DNA of 64,000 nt from Chaetoderma sp. LZ-2023a (GCA_034401795.1 CM067363.1:24331929-24395928); one strand, 5' to 3'; positions 24,543 to 40,006 are shown, counted from the first letter of the stretch. Notes: a model not told the origin generated them from the sequence alone. Translations and numbers: made by a program.

Positions 24543-24589
<47 letters not shown>

Positions 24590-24621
24590 GAGAGAGAGAG
24601 AGAGTGAGGGGGGGGGGAGAG

Positions 24622-24710
<89 letters not shown>

Positions 24711-25405
24711 TGTTGGGGAGAAAAACGATGTAAACAGATTAGAAAAGAATAGGAAAGAAAAGAACAGCTCCTTCAAACACTTTCATTGTCGGATGCCAGT
24801 TAGCCATTAATATAATAGATTAAGCAATACGAATAATTGAATTAACAGACCATATTCATGGTTATTTCCATACCGTCGGCATTAACCCCCATTTACCCAC
24901 ACCAACCCTTCCTCTCAACTCCCACCATGCTTTCACCAGGTCTTCTCTTCTCGTTTCTTACACGAAACAAAACGAAACAGAAACGAGAAATGAGACCCAG
25001 TCATCTCCAACCCCGCCCACCCCACACATTCAAAATGGCTCCACTCCTGTGTATTTAGGTAAATCTGAACTTTTAACGTCCTCATAACTTGGAACGAAAA
25101 GTTTGAGGCGATTAACGGTTTAGCGAGCCTTTATTGCATCCCATCATCCCCTCTCCTGTCGTCATCGTCGTCGTCGTCGTCGCCGTCATCGGCATCGTCA
25201 TCGTCGTCTGGCCCATCGCATTATCGTGGATGGCCCGAAAAGCACGAGGAGAGTAATACCTTACTTGTGAGTACGGGAAGAACTAAATACACAGTAACGA
25301 CAGCAGACATAAAGCAGTACAGTATATAGCACATCTGTGCAGCCATTTCTATCATAAACATTTAACAGTAACGACAGCGGAAGCAAAAACTTAAAGTATG
25401 TAGTA
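24366..25405 (-). mobile_element. Retroposon 3' fragment with (GATTT)n end
   Basis: Insertion of about 1 kb splitting a segment that is continuous at 10.02-10.06 kb. The plus-strand left edge is TGATTTGATTTGATTTAAAC; read on the minus strand it ends AATAAAATATG followed by an AAATC repeat tail, a 3' end typical of CR1/L2-like LINEs. It contains a GA array (24543-24710) and a GTC-rich tract (25155-25210). No reverse transcriptase ORF remains. The right edge is uncertain by some tens of bases, and no target duplication was identified. Confidence 0.5.
24543..24710 (+). repeat. (GA)n microsatellite
   Basis: Interrupted GA array with a poly-G stretch at about 24608-24618, inside the retroposon fragment. 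Confidence 0.95.
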
Positions 25406-25799
25406 TACCTATACTTGCGTTTCAGAAAATACAGGGATCGATTGATCCCAACAGTGTCAAAGAGCTCGTCTTTGGGCGGGGTATGTATACCGGAGCTAAC
25501 GCGACTCCCTGTAATGATCCACATTTAATGTACTATGCTAAATGTGGCGAATTAGAAGTGACCACCCATCTTTTGCGATCACTATTCAATGTCTCACTCC
25601 ACAGAGGATTAACACTGTTTCATTCTGCAACACTTTCCTGAGAAAGGCCAGCCAATTACTGGCACAGTACAACTACATATTGTATTTGTATATGACACAT
25701 CTTCTCTAACAGAGCAAAACTGACACAGTGAAATACGTAACACGCTGTGAACGCGTAGATGGTGCTCAGTGTGATACTATCTAAAACATATGATATGGG

Positions 25800-25960
25800 G
25801 TACTATTTATTTCATCCACTCAGAGGATTGCATCTTATATAATGATAGTCTAGCTAAATGCGTGGGGGATAGATTATTTATTTTCTAAATACCACTACAA
25901 CGTTCTGCCAACTTAACATTATTTTGAACAAATAAGAGGAGTTTGTCAGACGTGTAACTG
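25800..25960 (+). repeat. Block G copy 5
   Basis: Opens block E in unit II. Most similar to the copies at 45960 and 49180. Confidence 0.6.
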
Positions 25961-26428
25961 CTCATTCCGGAGTTCGATGCGCCTCTAGGTATTGCGATGT
26001 CAACATACATGCGACGTAATTGTGTATGCCTGTATATACAGCGTCATAGCGGATACTTCGATTGGCCCATCATGTGCATACTGGTTTCACGGCCAGTGCC
26101 ATTATATACGTCTGTATCGCTGCGGAATGTTCACCCAATGCCGATACAATATATGTGTCGGTTAATAGATGTCTCCACCATTACAATATTACCAATATCT
26201 AGGGAGTGCTGGGCTGTGTTATTTCTTGGCGATCTCATGTCTTTTAACGAGAACGGAGGAAACTGTCATGCGTAAAGACAGAGGTCCTTTAAATGTCTGA
26301 TTCATATTATAGTGTGATTTGTCTACCGGAATTATGATGTCTCTAATGGTAAAATATATTTACCCATCCTTTGTGTCAATATGATAACAGCTATCTAGAG
26401 TTACCATATATCTACCAAATCATGCTTG

Positions 26429-26592
<164 letters not shown>

Positions 26593-26802
26593 AGAAAGGA
26601 TGTGAGAGAAATTGCCTGAGACCATTGCTATGGCAGTAAAGTCTTTTCTGTCAGTGAATGCGATCTTTTTCATATTGTCTGACGAAAAACGGTCATTTCC
26701 GTCAAACCTTGATACTCGAATTCTTTTGCAACCTTTCAAATTAGACTGTTTTACAAGTGTGTTCACCAAAGATCGACCGCTACTATTGTCACATACTGTA
26801 AG

Positions 26803-26841
26803 ATGTGTGTGCGTGCGTGCGTGCGTTCGTTCGTTCGTTCG

Positions 26842-26877
<36 letters not shown>

Positions 26878-26889
26878 TTCGTGCGTTCG

Positions 26890-26941
<52 letters not shown>

Positions 26942-26970
26942 TTCGTTCAGGCGTGCGTGCGTGCGTGCGT
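26803..26970 (+). repeat. (CGTG)n tetranucleotide array
   Basis: CGTG repeats with TTCG interruptions. Arg/Cys/Val ORFs here are artefacts. Confidence 0.95.
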
Positions 26971-27595
26971 GTGTCTGTATGTGATCTTTTCCGTTACAAT
27001 AGCATCTGCAAGGTAATCATGCTAGTCAATAGCCTACCCTTTCCAGATTTTCGTTGGTTAGGTCCTGCTGATTATGTGTTTGGCACTAGTCTATTAATGG
27101 ACGATCTAGCTAAGCTTTACCTGGATATTCCCTCAATACCCTTACGCCGGTCCACCCTTTTTCATTATGGCTTTATCACATTCCCTTAATCAAGTCTTGG
27201 AATATAATCTAGAACTCCCTCAGGCACTTTACAAATCCAATTCAAGGATTTGTTTGACAGATGACAGTGATACTCAGACATTATCGCGGCACTTCACAGA
27301 TATGCGCTTCAATCACAGACATGTCTAACTCCGGCAAGTCAGATTTTCTATGATTACTGTTTTTGTCACCATGCACATAGGAGCCGAAAATATCATGTTG
27401 AAATTGTTAGTGTCCACATAGCGAAAGTCTATCTAAGGAAGTCAAAATTTCATTGAAATACAATATGGGTTTTCAAGAAATCGCTGCCCAAATATATCAC
27501 AAATGAGAACACTAGGGCTAGAAAAATGTTCACTCTCGCTAGCTAGATTACACATCCACACTTTGACTCTTTGACTAAATACCAAAATACCAGGT

Positions 27596-27812
27596 AAGCT
27601 ATGTCAGCAATAACAGCCAGTCAAATTGTTTTCAAAATATTCACCGGCATGTGCGTTAAATAGTGGACATCTAATTCGTTCATCAACGGCTAGTTCGTCA
27701 TCAATTGTGTTCCTGACGAACTTATCTACAGCATTCATCACGTCATTGATCATGACGTCGCCTTAGATGTCGCCTAGTTGATTATAACGTCATATGTGTG
27801 CTGAATAAACGG
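27596..27812 (+). mobile_element. Family-A right half
   Basis: Begins in the hairpin tip (CAGCAATAACAGCCAGTC) and runs through the second arm and the CATCACGTCATTGATCATGACGTC cluster. The paralog at 50.65-50.89 kb ends CTGGAAATGTCC. The left half is absent in both copies, so truncation predates the E duplication. Confidence 0.65.
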
Positions 27813-28668
27813 GAAAGATTCATAATTTAATAATGACTATTGCAATGTCTTTCTCATGTAAGCACATTTCTTATTGGAATGTGATGTAAGTCTAAGTAAT
27901 ATTACTAAATGTACTTCATATCTTACAATGAACACGGCCACACAGCCGTACTCGTATGACTAAATGCGTACATGTATGCACACATTTGCATGCCAGCACC
28001 GCAAACATGCACACGGCACACTCAGTTGTCGCTATTACTTTGTGGGAGAGTTTGTCTCAAATAGAAGTTACCATTGGTAAATGTATATGAGACTTTGCGG
28101 GGTACTTCGCGAGACTAGTCTCAAAAAGCTAGGAATAATACCCTTAATATGAATATTGATTTCTCTGTGCGAGGTTCATATCAATTAGGTGCTTGGGTGC
28201 AGACCATAATTTACGTGTGTATTCACTTGGACTATGCATTGACAATGGATGAGACGTCGTATTCACATCACTGAGACTAGTCTCGACTCTAGTGGAACCA
28301 ACTGAACAAGATGGACAGCAGTTCCTGGGGGAAATTTAGACATTAACTTGGCCCACAGAGTATACATGGTATCCGGTTTATTACAACAATATTGAATTAT
28401 CTGGTATGTTTATATTCAAATAGCTAGGAATAATAACCATGATATGACTACAAATTCCCTCTATGCGAGCGTCGTGCCAATTAGCTGCACACATGCACTA
28501 ACCATTATTTACCCATGCATTCATGTGGTATGTGAATTGAGAATGACTTTCTCAGCAGAAGGTTACGCTGGCGGTGTGTTGTGGATGTTGATAACTTTCT
28601 GTTCAAATAGCTAGGAACGATACCCTTGCTATGACTATTAATTCCCTTTATGCAAGGGTCGTGTCAAT

Positions 28669-29038
28669 GTACCTTTCCAATTTTAACTATTCCCCGTCCA
28701 TCTCTAGCTATGCTCAACCTTGGACGTGTTGGGATCGATCCCTAAAAACCCAGACAATCAATTTCCAGAAAACTATACAGAAAAGCTGTTGAATATTTTG
28801 AAACTAATTTGACTAGGTGCTGTTGCTACAGCAACAGCGGCCAGGCAAATAATTTCAAAATATTCAACAGCATGTTTATTAAATAGCAAAGACATACAAT
28901 TTATACAACGTGTCGGACTATTACACGTTTTGGATGAACTATATCTATTCATTCTTGCTGTAAGTGATTATGATGCTATCCTACACGTCACGTAGTTGAT
29001 TATGACGCCATATGATGGATGGATAAACTGGAATGCGT
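28669..29038 (+). mobile_element. Family-A element A5
   Basis: Starts GTACCTTTCC after AAT (28666-28668). Palindrome at 28787-28869 with a short perfect tip (GCTGTTGCTACAGCAACAGC). The right half has a CACGTCACGTAGTTGATTAT stretch and ends near CTGGAATGCG. The paralog at 51794 keeps the left half only. Confidence 0.8.
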
Positions 29039-29650
29039 GGCGTGTTGTGGTTGTTGGATATATCGGTCTGCATTGCATACACTGGGTCAGCTACCACGGC
29101 CAAATCATGAACGTGCAATGTACCGTATAGATATACATGGACGTGATGTTGGTGTTGTGATAAAATATAATATGGGTTTTGATGATGCTCTATAGATTTA
29201 GAAAGGATTGTACAAGCTTTGCCAAGCAGAATGAGTTGTGAATATAGGTGTGAGCCAGGGAACACCGATGGCTCAAATATGTGTGTGAATTAGCGATGCT
29301 GCGTGCATGATGGTATTTGTGCTTGAATGCATGTGTGAATCAAGAACATAAAGACAGATTGAAGCTGTGACTATCACGAGTGACGACTGCAGATGAGAAA
29401 ACAGACGGAATGGCAAGTTGGCCCACATTCTACTTTCCATTTATACCTCAGCATCCAGCATTCTTAAATTGACAACTCGATCTAATCATGATGTAGATGT
29501 TCTCTGGAAGATATTCGTGGCAAAAGTAGGTCTTGGGGGATTGACAATTTCGCGCTAGTATCCAATCAAAATATTAGAACTGGATCGACATTTGACATAC
29601 ACGGAGGTATTCATACAATGGTAATGGTAATGGTAATGGTGATAGCCATT

Positions 29651-29770
<120 letters not shown>

Positions 29771-30229
29771 ATAGCAGTAGCTGTATTAGTAGTACTTATA
29801 GTAGTAATACTTTTTTATGATCGCCAAGCAGTAATTCTATGAACATTGTCTTTGACAACACACTGCCACTAGAATTTGGATCATTCATCATATGGAATGT
29901 AGGCTTTTTACTCAAGTTGGCAGCGAACCTGGCAATTCGATGGCACCTTTCACCTAACCGTTTGGGAGGATAGTGTTCTCACCAAAATGGTTGGAAATAA
30001 AATTGTTACATTTGTGTTACATTTAGAACCTAAAAGTATGTGCTTCAATGTAATGAAACGAAATAAATCTTAGCAAATGATGATTTCATTCCGTATACAT
30101 TAATATACTTTTCTTTGATTTGAAGTTGAATTAGGCTCTCGTATCTCTAATTCAATTTCACAACTAATACGCAGTATAATTTATGCATAAGGACATCATC
30201 ATGTACTAAGATATGTTTCGTTCATTACA

Positions 30230-31091
30230 TCTAGGCATGCCGACTTCATATGCGAGGAAAAGAAACCCCCTGACGAACTTCTCCCAATAGCTGCAAGCAA
30301 ACTAACACTTGAGAATCTCTTTATTAATGAATCCAAAACAGAGTTCACCCACATACACCAATCTTCAAAGCATGAAATAAAGAAAATGACGATCCACTTC
30401 GTGGCGGCGATCCATAGAGGAAAAGTATCCTGGGCTCACTGCTTTGCAGTACTGCTGACCTTGTTGCATGCTGTGTCACGGGAAACATATATCCCCAGTC
30501 CGTCTGGATGCTATGGACCCATCGATCAAAGATGACCTTGATTAAAAGGGCACGTGTATGCAATTCAACCTGCGTATCCTTGATGCTGTATAATTGTGAC
30601 AGCTGGGCAGCCCGGAGGGCAATCTACACAAACTCGATGTCTGTCACCGCAAACGTCTATGCACCATCACTGCACACACGCTGGCCAGATGGCATAATGT
30701 CCAATGATGCACTATGCAAAATGTGTAATACGTCGATGCTGTCTGTAAAAGTCGCCCAGCAAAGATGGTCCATGTTTGACCATGTGCTAAGGATGCCAGA
30801 AGAGAGGCCAGCACAGAGAGCCTTGGGATTCGCCCTACTCGGAGCCAGCAAATTTAAAGTCAGTAGAGAACCGCATTGCATGCATCTGCTAAGTGTCCGA
30901 TGTGATCTCAAGAAAGCAGGACCTGGTACACTGATGCCCAGAATGGACCTGAGGAAGCTAAGAATGTCGGCTGAGGAGAAGACACAGTGAGCAAAGGCGA
31001 AGACGTGCTGATTGCAGCTGTATGATGTTTTACTACTACAGCCACAACATTCAGTAATCGCACATACATACATTACATCTATGCACACCAT
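30230..31091 (+). pseudogene. LINE C-terminal relic H2
   Basis: Decayed 3' part of a LINE reverse-transcriptase polyprotein. The first frame reads through ELLPIAASKLTLENLFINES. After frame changes, a 160-codon ORF (30508-30990) contains LMLYNCDSWAAR, then WPDGIMSNDALC, HVLRMPEERPAQRAL and DLKKAGPGTL..MDLRKLRMSAEEKTQ. That order matches the post-RT region of endonuclease-RT LINEs (commonly LLYGCETW, W.D.VSN.., GHVLRM, then a DL..MG/..A.DR..W tail). The catalytic RT motifs are absent, so it is non-functional. No terminal structure was found; it is carried along in block E. Confidence 0.7.
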
Positions 31092-32590
31092 CTAAGCTTC
31101 TAAAAATATATAATTTTCACAATTATCTTTTCAATCATTTTGGTGTGATATGCATCGTTAAATGGACATTTCTCAAAGCCATTGCATATGCAAAGTATGG
31201 TCAGTTTTACCATTGCACTGTTTCATTGTCAGAGAAGCCGAACGCCTACGCCCCCACCCCCAGCCTCCATGCCCACTGTCAGCATCGTCTCGTCGCTGTT
31301 CTTTTCATTGAATCAATTTTTCCTCTTCGCGTCCTTGTTCTTCCATAGCATTAAAGGTTGCACAGCTACCATTAGTAAGCGCAAGCTTAACATACACAGG
31401 AAAATACATTCTTGTTGGCACTACATTGTGGATATAAAACGTGTGCCGAAAGGCTGGCCGCTGTCCCACAGAGGTGTGAATAATTATTTATCTCAACAAA
31501 ATATCAACTTGTCACATTGTAGTATTATCATACTATCATAACCATGAATGATGTTAACTGCCACTTCCTCCATGGTGACGCACCATTAGACCCCTGTAGA
31601 CAGATGTCCGAAATTATCACCACTCAGACAATGGGCAGTTAAATGGTAATGTCTCCATCATGTATTGCGAGACAACTGTGAGCGTGAGTGTGTAGGTGTG
31701 TGCGTGCACATGTGGGTGCGTGGGTACGTACGTGCATGTGAGAGAGAAAACACTTATCTTCGAAAGACGTACTTATGCTGCGTTGGTTTGCTTATCCATT
31801 AAAGGTGAATCGTCAAAAAATTCCAAATCTTCTCTTAATCAATGGCCAGTATCTACCTAGCATACTATCAGCCTACACCATGCAATGGGCAAATGGAACA
31901 GAGGGGACGAATCCAAATTCAGAAATTAGTTTCTATGAAATATCAAATACTATTCGAGCCGAGGTTGTTCTATTTATTGTATAAGAGCAAATTACCATTC
32001 ATGAAATGAGCAAATACACAGTCCAGTTATTAATGTAAGAAGGGATCGCCACAAATAGGTGGTGTTTAGAAATATTGTGCTGGCTCATCACAGAAAATAC
32101 TGAAAGCCAGCTTTCAATTCACTCAGAATGATTATTATTTGGCTTCCCTGAAATCATGTTACTGGGAATTCTATCATCCACCTACAAGTATCTGATGCAG
32201 ATGATTGGATGGACACTTACCGTAATTCACAAGCGCAATAGCCCTAACTAATTTGATTTTATATTTATTTGTATAGAGTCATGCGAGTCGGATGCATGCC
32301 TCTATCGGCAGTAGAGTTGTGTACACAACTACTATTCTGGTTAATGGCTAGAAAGCAATGATATTTATGACTAAATTAAGGAATCATGTTCCTAGCGATG
32401 CAACAAATGTCTAATCAGTGTAAAACTCCAAGTAAAAGGCAATATTGTACACGTATTGGATGAAAGAGGACGACATTACTGTAAGATGATGCTAACTATG
32501 CTGGCGACAGATGACCACAACACTACCGAAATGGTTCGATTTAATGGCTAACTTTGTTCAAAAATATAAAAAATATATACTTATTAATTC

Positions 32591-32720
32591 TCCATTTGGA
32601 GGCCATGAGAAGACTATTTTTTGAAAATTTACTACTGGAATGACTGGCGCGGTTATTGAACTAGTCATTCTAGTGGTAAATAATGAAAAATAATAGTATC
32701 CTGGCCTGCAAATGGACATA
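32591..32720. repeat. Family-B hairpin B4
   Basis: Arms TCCATTTGGAGGCCATGAGAA and TCCTGGCCTGCAAATGGACA around a CTGGAATGACTGG...TAGTCATTCTAG stem. It is followed by the GATCACTACATAGGCTG word that extends the arm in other copies. Confidence 0.75.
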
Positions 32721-32729
32721 CCGCAAGAT

Positions 32730-33500
32730 CACTACATAGGCTGTTTTTGGTCGGCTACATCGTGAAATGTTTAACGAATGACAAGCGGTTTATAGTAAGC
32801 ATGTTTTGGGGCCAGAAGATTAATGGTCAGAAGATCCGACTAAAGACTTCAACGTTAACGCCCAAACGATATTTACTTTAAACTACTTGTCATAGCCAAG
32901 CATTCTGCGAGGAGCAGAAAGATGTTCGCTGTCAGTAGGTCAGACTGTATTCGGATTTTGATAATGATCACTGCGTTATGAAGAGCGACGTAATGCATAT
33001 CGATCTAGTGCATTGCAACTTGTTGTCTTGGCAAATATTCTGACTGAATTTCAGCGAAACCAATATTGGAGTGCACACTACTCTCTCGCTGGATGAATAA
33101 ATAGAGATTAGTCATTTAGCTGAATCAAGCGCAGATATCAATGCCATAAACGATCAAATTAACAAGAGGTTAATATTTGAGGAGTTTTCTAGCAGAGGTG
33201 GGATCATGTGTTAGCTATATTTTAAGTGGCAATTAATCAACTCTTATGATTTCCCGTCTTAAAGAACCACCGCATTATGATCTCAAAGATAGGTGTGTGG
33301 ACAGACAGTAAACCCATCATGTCTTCTTCATGTTTGATCTAGCGTTATTGTAATCAAAATATTTGATTCACATTAATCTTTTTATAATAATGACTTGATA
33401 GTTTTGTAATAAACTAACCCATGAGACACAGAAGTTATTTATCAACTTCGTCTTGCATATATCAACGATAACAATTGTATTCACAGAAATTAGAGCCATC
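32730..33500. other. No recognisable feature
   Basis: AT-rich, not duplicated in the window, without coding signal. Confidence 0.4.
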
Positions 33501-36250
33501 TGTGGTCAAGTAACGTGAATGACTAGACAACCCGGAACCAGTAGAATGTTACATCGGGCTACGCCATGGCCACCTCATAGAATGGCAATACTATGATGCA
33601 CAAACGCAGGCAAGAGTGTCTAGAGAGCATGCGCTTGGCCACTGGGAGAACCACCGTAATAGATATATTTCCCCATAGGTCAGGGCATGTCCACTTACAC
33701 ATGATGTCGTTGACCGGGTAGACAATTTTTAGAACGTACATATTATCTTTGCATGACATTTTCCTCGGAAAGATAGCCTATGATCGCAATGTCCCAATGA
33801 ATGCTCCGTGCCGCTAGATCGGCTGGACGCCCTTGTTTCTGGAAACCAACTCCTAGTTATTCAACAGGAAAGCAGCCATGAGATTGGTATTTAGCATAGA
33901 CTATGGTGAACACAGTAGCCAACGACTTTGCCATGCCATTGATTGCTTGGCTCCTGCTCGGGTGCAGCTAAGATCTCCTCGCCCACATATGTGACGCCTG
34001 GTTTGCCAAGAACAACCCTACTGCGATAGTCATTCGTCAGAAGATAATGGCATGCAGAGTTGGCGAGTATAAAAGAAGCTGTCTCTGCGTCAAAACTTCA
34101 GCCATGTCACAGTCTGTATCACTAAACATCACCTCCCGTGGAAGATTTGTGGTACTCTATTTTTGGTACCCGCCTCCGACTGAGTTCCGCTTTGTGCCGC
34201 CGAATTCACGCTGTCTGAAGAACACATCATGGTAGAACAATCTACTGATATGAACGTCCACCACCACTACTTCTGTGCTCACTTTCTCGCAAGGATCTGC
34301 CTAGACTGCCTCCATTCATAAAACGCCTCTCCAGCATTGTGATCTTTGGCAATGGAGGACTAAGCCTCCGCGTGACGTTGGGTCTTGGGAATATACGTAC
34401 CAAGGCTAGTTCGAAGCCGAACACCTCCACATTAGCACAACCTAGACCACACAACCATGGGACTTTGTGACTGTTAACTGTTTACCTCTCTACTGAGCGA
34501 TGCATGTGTGCATTACTTCTGTAATGCATTTACTAATCTAACTAATCTCAGTTTTCTATTTTTTACAAATCCTTACATATACCGCTTTAAGCGCCAGTTT
34601 CACTTTCTTCCACTCTTCTAGCATTCATTACTTTTTGCCTAGCGAATCCTCAAATGAGTTTGGCCACCTTAGCTGTCACTTACAGAAGACAAGCTCGACC
34701 CCACTTGATATGAAAATGTAAGTTAGCGTCGTTCGTGGTGTCATTTCTTTGATATATGAAAACACACACATAAGGACGTCACCCGTAACCCCCAAAATTG
34801 TGTGCGGCGTCCTGTGCGCTTCGTCCAGCATTAAGATTCTGAAAACCACCACTCCTCGATCTTCTCAGACAACTAGCGACTACTTTGCATTCTTTTAACA
34901 ACTTGATCGGTTGCATGATATAACACATTTTAAGTTAAGTGAGCCAGTGGTTATCATCATTCAAGGCGACTGAACTGGATAACTTTTCTCTGTCCACCAT
35001 ACTACTTTCTGCCTGGCATCACATTGGACCTCAGAGGCACCCTGCGTGGACAGGGTTTCATAGACTCTTTCTTACTTAGACTAATTACATGAGCCGGATT
35101 ACATATCTCGGAAACCATGTTCCTAGGACCGTGTCAACACCTTTTTGATGTCGCTCGTACCTGTCTTCATCTCGCGCAAATGATTCGCCCGAATTTGCTA
35201 GTGTAGAGCTTCTAACTTAACTACCTGATTGCGTCCTTCTGTGGCCGCCTGAAGCCTTAAACCACAAGCCACCTAAGTTAGCTATCCTACTCATTTTGGA
35301 TCCGCTAATTCGCTAAGTTTATGCAGACACACATAGAAGGCCCACCCCCGGGCAGCTCCCAAGAACATCGGCTTAACCAGGTGACATCTACCAAAGTTTG
35401 CTGCAAATATGTTCTTCCCCCAAGCCCCCTACAGTTGACCACTCATTAAATTGGATAGTATACCTTGCCCCCACCTTAAGCGAGACATTTAGAGATACAA
35501 CTAGTGCCAATGACTTTCGATACAGAATAGCACCTTAGGGAACAATGGAACGAATTGCGGCTGATAGCGATGTAACGACCACTGGGAATAAAACCTCAGC
35601 TTTCTTTCTCCCCTTTCCTCTGGAAATTCCTGCACCCGAAATCAGTTTGCTCGCTGGAAGATCACTGCTCTTGCCTTTTGTGCGACGACAAGGGCGCAAA
35701 TTGGGCTTCTCTCTGCCCAGTCCGACTGAGGAGACGACTACTCACCTCTGACCTAGACACGAATGTCGCCCATCGAGATGGCTGTCTCTACCACTGAACC
35801 TCTGCATCTGGACCCCCGAGGCGATGAGGGACGTGGCTCATTGATTGCGCTGCAGGCACTCCTCCGGTTTGGGAATGCCCGACTGTACCTGAACATCTCC
35901 AAGGAAACGTCTTGCCACTCTGACAAACATTTGCGGGGGAGCCCTGAGAAAGCACCCAGGGGACGGTGGTCGCATGCCTCGAGACCAGCCATCGAGAGTC
36001 TCCTGGGAGGAACTACTTGGATGTGGACAGCCTTCGCCTCAGCGACCTGACCACGTCGGAGGGGCACCCGACATGGTGACCAAAGGAAATGAAGACGAGG
36101 AATGCTTCCATGACGACCAGCTAAACAGATCCTCCGCACGAGACCAGACCCAGTCTGAGCAACTGGTGGGAGGGTGTGCGTGTGGCAGGCACGAGACGGC
36201 GGCCCACGCCCACACAGCTCAGTGACTGCGAGATTTCAGCAGTATGCAGA
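33500..36250. other. Unshared GC-richer segment, origin unknown
   Basis: Not found in other units and visibly richer in GC, most strongly at 35.5-36.23 kb. Several overlapping ORFs of 60-128 codons occur on both strands (35753-36139 minus and 35763-36050 plus overlap almost entirely), which is expected of GC-rich DNA and does not identify a coding frame. No retroelement, transposase or host domain could be recognised. It may be a decayed insertion or unique host sequence. Confidence 0.4.
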
Positions 36251-36399
36251 ATTTAACAATCAGTTAGTTATAAATCAGCATTTCTTCTACGAAACAGTCA
36301 TATCAATGCTACTGCAACTGATAGGTTATTATTGTTATGGTGGGAATCACTGCTACTCAATATCAACCATGACGATCACGTTTTCTGGGCAGGCTTTTG

Positions 36400-36480
36400 A
36401 GGTACTTACACACACACACGCGCGCACGCACGGGCACATGTGCGCGTGATGCATGCACGCACACACGCATGCACGGACGC
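36400..36480 (+). repeat. CA/CG-rich low-complexity tract
   Basis: Interrupted ACACACGC repeats just before unit III. Confidence 0.8.
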
Positions 36481-36679
36481 GCAGAAACACAACAGCTACA
36501 CATACAGGCAGCTGATGCCGTCTGTAAAATGTGTGCCAATTGTCACACAAATAGAGTGACTGTTTGTATAAAATCTATAGTTAAAATGTTATGATTAGAG
36601 CACAATTGGCCCGATCAAACGTTGAGCCACTGATGGCGATCTATGTTGTGATATATATACAAGTTATACAATTTAATAA

Positions 36680-37865
36680 ACAAATAATTTAAGACTAATT
36701 GACCACTGGCAGAAACAACCCCCATTCAAATTAGTTTCAAAATATTCAACATCTGCGAGATAACTTGAAATTTGATTTCTGGAAATCCAGATTTCAAGAT
36801 TCAATTTGATTCTAACACACATACACCTGGGCAGAGGTTAACTAGAAATGTGTGAGAAATACCTAGAGCCATACACCTTTATTAAACGTGATGGGACATA
36901 AATGTGTTACTGTCGAAAAAGAACATCCTTATGAATGTATTTGCTCTCCATGGCAGGTTAATGAGAAAATTGCCATGTCTTTACGCATTTGCTGAACAGT
37001 ACTTCTCCCGACAAAGAAGAGCAGATTGGAGCAAAAGGTATGCCAGAAATACTTTCCGGATATACTATGCCTACAGTCCTTCATTAGTGAAAGGGACCAT
37101 TAGCAGCTATAGGTGAATGGCAATCGGTGTGCCATTATGCTACAATTTTACTTCATTCTGATAATTTACTGTACACTTAGTACACGTGTACAGGATAATT
37201 GGAAACACATTTGCCAATTGTATTATCAATGTATGGACTTTATTTCTAGAGAAGCGGTGTTCAGTTACCACCATTGTATCATTCCATCAAACAAGTACAC
37301 ACACCCATTGTCTGCAACTCTTCTTTAATGGTCAAATATTTGCCAAACTATTCCTCTTCCTTGATCGTCAGTAATGCCCATTTGCAGGCCAATAGAAGGC
37401 CATTTTTTTTCAAAATTCACAACTGAAATGGTTACCGCATAACCAAGCCAATCATTTCAATCGACCTTCAAATTCCATTGTGTAAGTAATACACTCTTAG
37501 CCGTTACCCATTTGATGGTCAATCCGACCAAACGGCATCTGTGTTGGGATTGCGGAATGTTCATTTGCAGGACACAGAAAGCTAGTTTCAATGATTGCTG
37601 TGGTAGATTTACGGGAGAAGCACGATGTCTCAATAGTATTGGGGGCCACCATTCATTCAGGCCGTATTACAGTGGTTGTCATACTGTTGTGTTTCGCGTG
37701 TTATGATACATTCATGGCATTCGTGCAACAGTTATATAATTCTTCCAGTAGGATGTTGAGCTACATACTACTAACACAGCATAGATCAGAAATACTTTAA
37801 CAGCTTTCCAAAACATAAACAGAAACATGTTAGTTAGTATAAATTTGAGCACAATGGACCTAGTA
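36680..37865 (+). repeat. Block F, unit III
   Basis: F-subtype hairpin at 36690-36752, the AACTAGAAATGTGTGAGAAAT site (36840-36862), and a decayed family-B hairpin (37377-37480). The AAATGTG position is the empty counterpart of the LINE insertion at 57610. Confidence 0.7.
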
Positions 37866-37962
37866 ACTATATGTTGAATATATTGAACATATTTGGATTG
37901 GAAGGCATTGCACCGTGCGACAATGTTTTCCAATCCACTTTTCTTCAAAATGATCAACAGAC
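37866..37962. repeat. Family-C hairpin, unit III
   Basis: Best family-C copy: TTGAATATATTGAACATATT, then GGATTGGAAGGCATTGC facing GACAATGTTTTCCAATCC, ending TCTTCAAAATGATCAACA. Confidence 0.7.
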
Positions 37963-38419
37963 CGTTTTATTTCCTTTTGGAAGCACAATAAGTTATTTCT
38001 TACCTGTTCTGTAAATTGACATACAATGACATGTACATGTCTGATCGAAAGCTATGCAATAGAATATAAGATACTGTCACAATGATGACAATACGGGTGT
38101 GGTGGTATTGTTGCTGTGTTGCTCTTTTTGTTTCACTTGTTGCCGACAATGACAGCATCGATGGTACGTATGTGGCTGATATGAACAATCTAATCAAATG
38201 CAGCTAAGGATTGATTATGATGGAGATGGATGGGATAAGATGGAAATACGCTGATATAATAGTGAGTACGATGATGTCACAAACTTAAAATTGCTCGGGA
38301 CAGCGTAATCCAATATCAGACAATTGTTCAAGTCGAGCACGGCTGTATAGATCTCCAGGGATATGTTAATATAGTCGGCTACTATTGCACACTATTTGTT
38401 ACAATCCATTCCAAAAGAA

Positions 38420-39716
<1,297 letters not shown>

Positions 39717-39856
39717 TCGTGGAACTTGGCTAGCGGTCTGGTGTTGAAAGAGAATATTTACTGCTGTCTACATTACGAAACAGTACAGAGAAAATAAATA
39801 GAATGTTCACTAAACCAACATTACGGCTCATTATGAGAAAGCCATATTGTTATATA

Positions 39857-39949
<93 letters not shown>

Positions 39950-39953
39950 GTAT

Positions 39954-40006
<53 letters not shown>

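Noticed and set aside
26803-26970. Telomere-like or satellite array
   Set aside because: The monomer is CGTG, not a telomeric repeat, and the array is a short isolated microsatellite.
30508-30990. Intact 160-codon gene
   Set aside because: Matches only the post-RT region of a LINE, lacks the catalytic core, and its paralogs are frameshifted differently.
35753-36139. 128-codon minus-strand ORF and its plus-strand overlap partner
   Set aside because: Both strands open through GC-rich sequence; no motif, splice context or codon preference distinguishes either.
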